A DNA stretch of 8,058 nt from Methylovulum sp. (GTDB lineage: Bacteria; Pseudomonadota; Gammaproteobacteria; Methylococcales; Methylomonadaceae). Of this stretch, positions 1-5,691 are shown one piece after another. Where the stretch lies: positions 1 through 8,058 of the forward strand of contig JACXTQ010000182.1 in the NCBI GenBank assembly GCA_016919605.1, given 5' to 3'. The notes beneath the pieces were generated by a model. It did no database searches. It saw nothing but the letters and a program-made list of their open reading frames with translations, and had not been told where the DNA came from. Each line of letters begins with the position of its first letter. The first letter of the stretch is position 1. The translations under genes were made by a program, and so were the position numbers.

Positions 1-2
1 AA

Positions 3-1244
3 AGGTTCGGTTTCCGCTATTTAGTATCTGAAATGTTATGGTGGTTGGATAAGGTGCAACGGCAAACCTTGAGCTTTAAGCCAAATGATGATAGTTGGTG
101 CCAACGTTTTCGCATAGCTTTGATTAACGCGAACCTAATGCCTAGAGTCGAGCAAAAAATAGCGGGCTTACAAAAAGAATTTGCAGATTCTACCAAACAC
201 ACCAACGCATTAGGTGGAGTATTTCTATATTTATTAGCTAACTATAAGAATGCCGAAGCGGAATATCGCAAAGCTTTAGAGCTGGATGCCAACTATATTC
301 GTGCTTGGAACGGCTTAGGCAATTCACTTAAAGGGCAACAGCGTTATTCAGAAGCCGAAGCTGCCTACCGTAAAACCCTAGAGCTTGATGCCAACTATGT
401 TCATGCTTGGAACTATCTAGGCAACGCACTTAACGGCCAACGGCACTATCAAGAGGCCGAGGCAGCCTACCGTAAAGCCTTAGACCTTGATGCCGATTAT
501 GTTTACGCTTGGTGTAATTTGGGCAATGTACTTAACAGCCAAAGGCGTTATCCAGAGGCAGAAGTGGCATTGCACAAAGCCCTGGATCTGGATGCCAACT
601 ATGTTCATGCTTGGTGTAATTTGGGTAATGCCCTTAATGGTCAACGGCGTTATCCAGAAGCTGAAGCGATATTGCACAAAGCTCTGGAGCTTGATGCCGA
701 CTATGTTCATGCCTGGAACGATTTGGGCAGTACGCTTAACGACCAACACCGCTATCCAGAAGCAGAAGCCGCTTATCTTAGAGCACTTGCACTGGATTCT
801 GATTTAGACTATGTCCATATTAACTTAGCAGGGCTGTATCTGATAGATATGCACTTGCTGGATACAGGTATCACCCAATTATCGCAGGGTTTACAATTAA
901 ACCCCTACGACAAATATGGGCGTTATCTACTCAGCCACTATTGGCAAGCCACTTTAACACCTGCGGTGGATTATATCACCATTAATAATGGATTGGGAGC
1001 GAACAATCTTTGCTCAGCCTTAACCGAGGAGCTTATCGATCAAGCCGCCTCAGGTGCAAAAGATGCGGTGTTAAAAGCCTTGCTGGCTTTAGATGACAAC
1101 GGCCAAGCTATTTTTGAGCCTTTGCTATTGGCCTTGCAAGCTATGGATGACCGCACCGTGCTGTACCGGATTGCGCGTGAAAAACGCGATCTAGTGCAAG
1201 ATGTGATAGCACGGATTAATGGCGTACCAGCCGATACTCCGTAG
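3..1244 (+). CDS. TPR-repeat protein, 3' part of a gene truncated by the window edge
   Basis: The reading frame is open from base 3. The first ATG is at 33, but it has no Shine-Dalgarno sequence and the codons before it (RFGFRYLVSE) look like protein, so I treat this as the C-terminal part of a longer protein. Numbering from that ATG, residues 1-56 are a non-repeat segment (DKVQRQTLSFKPNDDSWCQR onward). One degenerate tetratricopeptide unit follows at about 57-85, then five regular 34-residue TPRs at 86-255 with the pattern A-N/D-Y-V-x-A-W-x-x-L-G-N ... Y-x-E-A-E-A ... A-L-x-L-D, then a degenerate unit and an alpha-helical tail to residue 403. TPR arrays form a superhelix that binds proteins or peptides, so this part is probably a binding or sensing module. 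The missing N-terminus could carry an ATPase (STAND-like) or another effector domain, but that cannot be seen here. The stop TAG lies 51 nt from the stop of the convergent CAP gene. Confidence 0.85.
   Translation, partial: RFGFRYLVSEMLWWLDKVQRQTLSFKPNDDSWCQRFRIALINANLMPRVEQKIAGLQKEFADSTKHTNALGGVFLYLLANYKNAEAEYRKALELDANYIRAWNGLGNSLKGQQRYSEAEAAYRKTLELDANYVHAWNYLGNALNGQRHYQEAEAAYRKALDLDADYVYAWCNLGNVLNSQRRYPEAEVALHKALDLDANYVHAWCNLGNALNGQRRYPEAEAILHKALELDADYVHAWNDLGSTLNDQHRYPEAEAAYLRALALDSDLDYVHINLAGLYLIDMHLLDTGITQLSQGLQLNPYDKYGRYLLSHYWQATLTPAVDYITINNGLGANNLCSALTEELIDQAASGAKDAVLKALLALDDNGQAIFEPLLLALQAMDDRTVLYRIAREKRDLVQDVIARINGVPADTP
288..797 (+). repeat. Five in-frame tandem 102-bp repeats encoding TPR units
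   Basis: Units run 288-389, 390-491, 492-593, 594-695 and 696-797, each encoding exactly 34 residues. Similarity extends to the nucleotide level: blocks such as aactatgttcatgcttgg recur with few changes, and units 3 and 4 share the codons for CNLGN and RRYPEAE almost unchanged. This points to fairly recent internal duplication, with unit number possibly varying between strains. Confidence 0.9.
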
Positions 1245-1258
1245 CATTGGGCAAATGC

Positions 1259-1281
1259 GCCGCACTATAATACAGTGCGGC
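1259..1281. terminator. Hairpin between two convergent genes, possible bidirectional terminator
   Basis: GCCGCACT (1259-1266) pairs perfectly with AGTGCGGC (1274-1281) across a 7-nt loop, giving an 8-bp GC-rich stem. It lies between the stop codons of the TPR gene (+, ends 1244) and the CAP gene (-, ends 1296). There is only a short, interrupted T run on either side (ggtttatc on the + strand), so it is a weak match to an intrinsic terminator. It may act as a bidirectional terminator or as a 3'-end stabilising stem. Confidence 0.5.
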
Positions 1282-1295
1282 AGGTTTATCGGCAC

Positions 1296-2180
1296 TTATC
1301 GGACTTGCACATAAGGCCCTGGAATAATCCACAGCCGTTGTGCATCATGCCTATCCGGCACTTCCAACTGCATACGGTATTGCCCTGGTGGCCCTTGTAG
1401 GGTTAGGCTGCCTTGCGCCATGCCGTTGTAGACGTGCAATACCACCGAGGCCATTTCCCAGCCGTGGGCATCGACTTGTAACAGACGGGTGGGCATGGGT
1501 TGCTGGCGCGGGGTCAAGGCCACGTCTACAGATTGTCCGGCGTAGGCTGTAACTGGGAAGGGTTGCGCCAAGCTGGCATAGACGTTCATGAACAATTGGG
1601 TGCAGAAAAACTCTCTAAGCCCCCCTGCCCCTACGGTTTGCGCACAACCGACCCCCAAGTCGGTGCTGTCGGGGTGCAGCAGGTTGGCTTTATGGCCGGG
1701 GCTGGTTAGCCAGTTTTGCACAAACGCGGCGGCCAGATTGGGGCGTTCGGTCATCATCGCCAAATTTTCCGAGACTAGGCCAAACAACGAGCGGACGTGT
1801 TGCGCGGCCCGCTCGCCAGAACCTATGCCTTCGGGGGTGTTATGGGAGAAAAAGTTGCGCCTGACCATATCAAGGCTGTGGGAAGCGGCGATGTCCGCCA
1901 ACACGGCGTTATCCCATAACAGTGGCCGTCCGGCTTGTTGGCGTTCGTGGTTACTGGCCGCGAAAATGCCTTGTTCCAACCACGCCAAGCCGTTATCACG
2001 TTGCCCACGCCCAAAGCTGGCGACTAGGGCAATGGGTACGGTTGACCCTGACCCTAACGGCGGATCAGCCGCCCACAACCAGCCAGCGGGCGGCCATAAC
2101 CAGGCCAGCGCAGGCAAGATTAAACCGATGGCCGCCAATAATCCGGTGGCGGAGCATAAGGGGGGGAGGTTGCGGCTCAT
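1296..2180 (-). CDS. Secreted or membrane-anchored CAP/SCP-domain (YkwD-like) protein
   Basis: The 294-residue product starts at ATG 2180, with AGGA 8 nt upstream. Residues 1-38 resemble a signal peptide or anchor: a short polar start, then the hydrophobic stretch GLLAAIGLILPALAWLW. A CAP domain (cysteine-rich secretory protein / antigen 5 / PR-1) covers about 68-204: NHERQQAGRPLLWD, then H101 in the HSLDM helix, SHNTPEG, SEN with E138, and GHKANLLHP with H163, followed by LGVGCA. H101, E138 and H163 correspond to the conserved CAP cavity residues. C179 and C193 could form a disulphide. About 90 residues after the domain look beta-rich and match no family I know. Bacterial CAP proteins are extracytoplasmic and their biochemical role is mostly unknown, so I give none here. 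The gene is monocistronic, divergent from purM and convergent with the TPR gene. Confidence 0.88.
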   Translation of the reverse strand: MSRNLPPLCSATGLLAAIGLILPALAWLWPPAGWLWAADPPLGSGSTVPIALVASFGRGQRDNGLAWLEQGIFAASNHERQQAGRPLLWDNAVLADIAASHSLDMVRRNFFSHNTPEGIGSGERAAQHVRSLFGLVSENLAMMTERPNLAAAFVQNWLTSPGHKANLLHPDSTDLGVGCAQTVGAGGLREFFCTQLFMNVYASLAQPFPVTAYAGQSVDVALTPRQQPMPTRLLQVDAHGWEMASVVLHVYNGMAQGSLTLQGPPGQYRMQLEVPDRHDAQRLWIIPGPYVQVR

Positions 2181-2268
2181 AATCTTTATCCTGCCAAAAC
2201 AGTACGGAAAGCCATTCTACCGTTAACCTTAACTTTTTGCCGCCATTCCTGCCAGCACCGCGCCAAGC

Positions 2269-2300
2269 TTGCACACAAAAGCAACGTTGTCTTGTACAAT
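2269..2300 (+). promoter_or_regulatory. Candidate purM promoter
   Basis: A TACAAT hexamer (2295-2300) is a good -10 element 35 nt upstream of the GTG start. The best -35 matches are imperfect: TTGCAC at 2269-2274 has a 20-nt spacer, which is long. An alternative pairs TTGTCT (2287-2292) with TATATC (2311-2316) at 18 nt. The -10 overlaps the palindrome TTGTACAA (2292-2299). I am fairly confident that a promoter lies in this 155-nt divergent spacer but not of the exact elements. Confidence 0.3.
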
Positions 2301-2335
2301 AGCCCCATTTTATATCCCCAAGAGAGAACACGATA

Positions 2336-3379
2336 GTGAGCGAGAACAACCCAGAAAGCCTGAATTACAAAAGCGCAGGTGTCGATATTGCCGCCGGTAA
2401 CGCCTTAGTCGAACGTATCAAACCGATTGCCGCCAAAACCCGCACTGCCGGAGTGATGGCGGGGCTGGGTGGCTTTGGCTCCCTGTTTGAATTGCCGCTG
2501 GACTGCTACCAACAGCCGGTGCTGGTGTCGGGTACGGACGGGGTCGGCACTAAGCTGAAACTCGCCATTGACTTGAACATCCATAACACCGTGGGCATTG
2601 ATCTGGTCGCCATGTGCGTCAACGACATTATCGTCCAAGGGGCCGAGCCGTTGTTCTTTTTGGATTATTTTGCCACCGGCAAGCTGGATGTGGACACGGC
2701 GGCGCAAGTGATTGAGGGCATCGGCACGGGCTGCGGCCAAGCGGGCGCGGCCTTGGTGGGCGGCGAAACGGCGGAAATGCCTGGCATGTACGCCGATGGC
2801 GAATACGATTTGGCGGGATTTTGTGTCGGCATCGTCGAAAAAAGCAAGGTGCTGGACGGCAGCCAAGTCAAAGTGGGCGACAAGCTGATCGCCATCGCCT
2901 CTTCTGGCCCGCATTCCAACGGCTATTCTTTAGTCCGCAAGATCATCAGCCACAGCGGCGCGAACTTGGCCGACCCGTTCCAAGACACCACGCTGGGCGA
3001 GGCGTTGCTGACCCCGACCCGCATTTATGTCAAACCGCTGTTGGCCCTGCTGGAGACAGTGCCTGTCCACGCCTTGGCGCATATTACCGGCGGCGGCATT
3101 ACCGAAAACTTGCCGCGTGTCCTGCAAACAGGCATCAACGCCGCCATTGATTTGCAAAGCTGGGAGTTCCCCGCCATTTTCCAATGGCTACAAAGCCAAG
3201 GCAATGTGCCGTTGGCGGATATGCTGACCACCTTTAACTGCGGTGTCGGTATGATCGTCTGTGTCGCCCCTGAAGATGAGGCTGTAACGCTGGAAACTCT
3301 AACGGCTTTAGGCGAGACGGTGTTCAGCATCGGCGAGCTGGTGGCGGGCGAAGGCCAGCCGCATGTCGTGTACCGTTAA
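2336..3379 (+). CDS. purM: Phosphoribosylformylglycinamidine cyclo-ligase (AIR synthetase)
   Basis: This cytosolic enzyme closes the imidazole ring in de novo purine synthesis: FGAM + ATP gives AIR + ADP + Pi. The 347 residues match the usual length of about 345, and family motifs appear in order: YKSAGVDIAAGNALVERIK near the N-terminus, GTDGVGTK (66-73), GIDLVAMCVNDI (87-98), DYFATGKLDVD (110-120), VGGETAEMPGMY (141-152), SSGPHSNGYSLVRK (189-202), then HITGGGITENLPR and FNCGVGM. No domain is missing. The start is GTG at 2336 after a purine-rich AGAGAG, and it places the YKSAGVD motif at the expected distance from the N-terminus. In many gammaproteobacteria purN follows purM; here the next gene is an unrelated Uma2-family gene. 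The sequence is GC-richer than the ParA/HEPN genes downstream. Confidence 0.98.
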   Translation: MSENNPESLNYKSAGVDIAAGNALVERIKPIAAKTRTAGVMAGLGGFGSLFELPLDCYQQPVLVSGTDGVGTKLKLAIDLNIHNTVGIDLVAMCVNDIIVQGAEPLFFLDYFATGKLDVDTAAQVIEGIGTGCGQAGAALVGGETAEMPGMYADGEYDLAGFCVGIVEKSKVLDGSQVKVGDKLIAIASSGPHSNGYSLVRKIISHSGANLADPFQDTTLGEALLTPTRIYVKPLLALLETVPVHALAHITGGGITENLPRVLQTGINAAIDLQSWEFPAIFQWLQSQGNVPLADMLTTFNCGVGMIVCVAPEDEAVTLETLTALGETVFSIGELVAGEGQPHVVYR

Positions 3380-3410
3380 GGCTTATAGCGCAAACGGGGG
3401 CCTTCTTTTT
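3378..3410 (+). terminator. Possible weak intrinsic terminator after purM
   Basis: AAGGC (3378-3382, overlapping the purM stop) can pair with GCCTT (3400-3404), followed by C and five Ts (3406-3410). The 5-bp stem and 17-nt loop make it weak, though the T run is in the right place. If real, it would separate purM from the Uma2-family gene, which starts 12-15 nt later. Confidence 0.35.
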
Positions 3411-3424
3411 ACCGGAGAACAATG

Positions 3425-3892
3425 ATGCAATGGTCAGACGTGGTTGATAACCCTTATCTTCAAAACCTACCGTTTAAAATCGAGCTGAACCGTTACGGAA
3501 AAATTGAAATGACCCCCGCTTCCAATAAACACGGGCGTTTGCAAGCAAAAATCAGCACCTTGTTTGAGCGCAAACTCAAACAAGGCGAAGCACTGACCGA
3601 ATGCTCCATCCAAACCAGCGAAGGCGTAAAAGTCGCGGATGTCGCGTGGTGTTCCAAGGCGTTCATCAAGCGACACGGTTATGCAACACCCTACCCCCAC
3701 GCGCCAGAGCTATGCGTTGAAATCGTCCCGCCGTCAAACTCAACGCTAGAAATGGCTGAAAAGGTGCAGCTTTATCTACAAGCGGGTGCACAGGAGGTTT
3801 GGGCCGTTTGGGAAAACAGCAGGGTGGAGTATTACGGTAAGACGGGTAAACTGGAGCAATCGGGCTATGGTATTGCGATTGCCATTCAATAA
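3425..3892 (+). CDS. Uma2-family (DUF820) putative PD-(D/E)XK nuclease
   Basis: The product of 155-156 residues fits the Uma2/DUF820 family, a restriction-endonuclease-like fold found in many dispersed copies, mostly in cyanobacteria. Numbered from the ATG at 3422, family landmarks are ELNRYGKIEMTPAS (21-34), the VADVAW strand with D73, PELCVEIVPPSNS (95-107) with E100, and EMAEKVQLYLQAGAQEVWAV (110-129) with K114. D73, E100 and K114 are my candidates for the metal-binding and catalytic set. Two ATGs are adjacent. GGAG at 3414-3417 lies 4 nt from the first and 7 nt from the second, so I chose 3425. The substrate and role of this family are poorly known. It could be a mobile-element passenger or a solo nuclease. 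No partner gene is obvious, and the ParA gene begins 72 nt downstream with its own candidate promoter. Confidence 0.85.
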   Translation: MQWSDVVDNPYLQNLPFKIELNRYGKIEMTPASNKHGRLQAKISTLFERKLKQGEALTECSIQTSEGVKVADVAWCSKAFIKRHGYATPYPHAPELCVEIVPPSNSTLEMAEKVQLYLQAGAQEVWAVWENSRVEYYGKTGKLEQSGYGIAIAIQ

Positions 3893-3905
3893 CGCAAAGT
3901 GGCTT

Positions 3906-3929
3906 CAAGGCAATCTCTAAAATTGCTTG
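3906..3929. promoter_or_regulatory. Bulged inverted repeat before the ParA-like gene, candidate operator
   Basis: CAAGGCAAT (3906-3914) pairs with ATTGCTTG (3922-3929): eight base pairs, with G3910 bulged, around a 7-nt loop. No T run follows, so it is a poor terminator for the Uma2-family gene. Its right arm overlaps the candidate -35 hexamer of the ParA-like gene, a position that suits an operator. The regulatory role is inference. Confidence 0.35.
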
Positions 3930-3957
3930 ACGGATCAATTTAACCGCAAAATTTAAA
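3927..3957 (+). promoter_or_regulatory. Candidate promoter of the ParA-HEPN pair
   Basis: TTGACG (3927-3932) is a strong -35 match. AT-rich -10 candidates follow: AATTTA (3950-3955, 17-nt spacer), ATTTAA (3951-3956, 18) or TTTAAA (3952-3957, 19). Transcription from any of these would start at about 3961-3965, that is, at or next to the ATG at 3965, giving a leaderless or nearly leaderless mRNA. Confidence 0.4.
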
Positions 3958-3964
3958 CTCTATT

Positions 3965-5008
3965 ATGGCTACAAAAATTGTACTTTTTAACCACAAAGGC
4001 GGAGTCAGCAAAACGACAACCACTTATAATCTAGGATGGATGCTTGCTACACTTGGCAAAAAAGTGCTGCTTGTCGATGCTGACCCCCAATGCAACCTTT
4101 CGAGTTTAATGTTAGGCGATGATTTTGAAAAATATTATTTAGATACGGCAACGCAATTTCAAAACATAAAAGATGGCGTTAAAGTCGCCTTCCAAGGCAA
4201 ACCTAAATCTATAGAATCCGTATCCTGTTTTAGCCCCGCAATCAATGGCAATTTATTTTTATTGGCCGGACATGCCGATTTAAGCGAATATGACGCGGCC
4301 TTAAGTTTTGCCCAAAACTCCAACAATGCCATCAGTGCCCTTGAAAACTTACCCGGTGCGTTTAATGAGTTAATTGGCAAAACAGCCGAGAGATATAACA
4401 TTGATTTTGTTTTGATTGACCTTAATCCTGGCTTAAGTGCGATTAATCAAAATCTTTTTATCTCTAGTGATGCCTTTATCATCCCAACGAATCCCGACCC
4501 CTTTTCAATCATGGCACTTAATACACTTTCTATTATTTTGCCCCGATGGGTTGAATGGGCAAACAGGATGCGGCCACTGTTTGCGGAAGCCACTTATCCG
4601 CTCGCAACCTCACAACCTAAATTTATTGGCGAATTGATCCAACGGTTTACTATAAGGAAAGGTAAGGCTGCAAAACCCTATAAAGATAATATTAATGAAA
4701 TTAAAGACATTGTCCGAGACAAGTTCGCTCCAGAAATTGCCAAACACCAAATGCTTTTCCCGCAACAGGCTTATGACGAAGTGGGCATTCCCGATGACTA
4801 CTGCGTATTGGAATTAAAAGATTTTCAAGGCTTATTACCAAAATCTTATGACGCTGGTGTACCCGTATTTGCCTTAACCACTGCGCAAATAGAAGAAACA
4901 GGCAGTGTGCTGGAAGGCCTAGAAAAAAACAGGGACAATTTCTATGCGGAGTTCAAAAGCTTAGCCACAAAAATTATCGGCTTAGAAAAATATGCACAAG
5001 GCGTTTAA
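3965..5008 (+). CDS. ParA-family P-loop ATPase (orphan, no ParB nearby)
   Basis: The 347-residue product carries the ParA/MinD (SIMIBI) ATPase signatures. The deviant Walker A is KGGVSKTT (11-18), with signature lysine K11 and P-loop lysine K16; the usual central G is S15. Walker A' is VDADPQCN (37-44), with D38 and D40. The Walker B region is FVLIDLNPGLS (148-158), with D152, followed by IIPTNPDPFSIMAL. ParA proteins dimerise on ATP binding and usually position DNA or protein cargo. This one is longer than chromosomal Soj (about 250-260 residues), with extra sequence after about residue 190. No ParB gene or centromere-like repeats are in the window; the partner appears to be the overlapping HEPN-like gene. 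The start is fixed because the P-loop begins at residue 11, yet no Shine-Dalgarno sequence precedes it. The gene is AT-rich compared with purM and lptFG. A role as regulator, antitoxin or trigger of the HEPN protein is inference; a plasmid-type partition role is less likely. Confidence 0.9.
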   Translation: MATKIVLFNHKGGVSKTTTTYNLGWMLATLGKKVLLVDADPQCNLSSLMLGDDFEKYYLDTATQFQNIKDGVKVAFQGKPKSIESVSCFSPAINGNLFLLAGHADLSEYDAALSFAQNSNNAISALENLPGAFNELIGKTAERYNIDFVLIDLNPGLSAINQNLFISSDAFIIPTNPDPFSIMALNTLSIILPRWVEWANRMRPLFAEATYPLATSQPKFIGELIQRFTIRKGKAAKPYKDNINEIKDIVRDKFAPEIAKHQMLFPQQAYDEVGIPDDYCVLELKDFQGLLPKSYDAGVPVFALTTAQIEETGSVLEGLEKNRDNFYAEFKSLATKIIGLEKYAQGV

Positions 5009-5639
5009 GCAATTTGAAAGCAATATCAAAACTGTCAGGGAAATGGATGCCTTATATCATCATTTAACCAGCGATTTGCAATTGCCTAATGATTTGTCTG
5101 ATATTTTAAGATCCCAATTAGTCTACGCTGTCAGTGCCTTAGATAAGCTAATCCATGAATTGGTCAGGATAGGGATGTTACAGGCTTTTGTAGACCAACG
5201 CCCAAAAACCAAAAAATTCAGTGGCTTTTCCATTTCCTTAGCAACGTATAACAATATCCAGAAAAGCAGCCAACAACCATTGGGCATATTACCGTTTGAA
5301 ACGCCAGCCTATTTTTTTGAGCAAGAAATTATTGTCAAACATAAATACTTGGCTTTTCAAGAACCCGACAAAATAGCTGATGCCTTAAGTTTCATTTGGG
5401 AAGAAAAGCAAAAATGGCAAAAAATAGCGGCGTATTTTAACGGTTCCGATGACGCTATCAAGAAGGAATTAAAAAGTATCGTTAGCCGTAGAAATCAAAT
5501 AGTCCATGAGGCTGACATTGATTTACAAACGAATAGGCGCAATGGTATTGATGAAAGTGACGTAAAAGAAGCGGTCAACTTCATTTTTAAGCTGGGTGAA
5601 ACTATCTTTAAATGCTGCACAGCCGAAAACCCACGTTAA
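4992..5639 (+). CDS. HEPN-like protein, putative ribonuclease paired with ParA
   Basis: The 215-residue, mostly alpha-helical product has the hallmark of catalytic HEPN domains near its C-terminus: SRRNQIVHEAD (165-175), in which R167-x4-H172 fits the R-x4-6-H RNase motif and N168 is the polar residue after R. The N-terminal helix RSQLVYAVSALDKLIHELVR (40-59) resembles HEPN proteins of the RiboL-PSP / MAE_28990 type. HEPN RNases dimerise to build the active site and act in toxin-antitoxin, abortive-infection and CRISPR effectors. The ATG lies inside the end of the ParA-like gene (17-nt overlap, different frame), and only a purine-rich AGAAAAA precedes it, so translation is probably coupled. 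An internal ATG at 5043 has AGGG too close and would shorten the protein. AT-rich like its partner. The HEPN assignment is from motif and helix pattern; substrate and toxicity are unknown. Confidence 0.75.
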   Translation: MHKAFKQFESNIKTVREMDALYHHLTSDLQLPNDLSDILRSQLVYAVSALDKLIHELVRIGMLQAFVDQRPKTKKFSGFSISLATYNNIQKSSQQPLGILPFETPAYFFEQEIIVKHKYLAFQEPDKIADALSFIWEEKQKWQKIAAYFNGSDDAIKKELKSIVSRRNQIVHEADIDLQTNRRNGIDESDVKEAVNFIFKLGETIFKCCTAENPR

Positions 5640-5691
5640 ATACTGGGCAAGCATACCATCCAAACATACCGCACTTAGCCTTACAGCATCT

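Noticed and set aside
288..797. Regular repeats that could suggest a CRISPR array
   Set aside because: The period is 102 bp with no alternation of identical repeat and unique spacer. The units translate to TPRs in one continuous frame.
480..807. Open frames on both strands inside the TPR repeats
   Set aside because: They arise because the 102-bp repeat stays free of stops in other frames. Their products repeat in step with the TPR units and have no ribosome-binding sites.
1588..2226. 212-codon + strand frame antisense to the CAP gene
   Set aside because: Its translation has no recognisable domain, while the minus-strand frame encodes a clear signal peptide and CAP motifs with a good ribosome-binding site.
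2405..2914. 169-codon minus-strand frame inside purM
   Set aside because: It is a GC-rich shadow of purM with low-complexity R/H/A-rich translation. The purM frame is conserved along its whole length.
5043..5639. Alternative HEPN start at ATG 5043
   Set aside because: AGGG lies only 2 nt from this ATG, too close to be effective. The 4992 start gives the overlap expected of a coupled pair and keeps a plausible N-terminal helix.
5640..5691. Terminator between the convergent HEPN-like and lptG genes
   Set aside because: I found no stem of useful length with a T run in these 52 nt, although one would be expected here.
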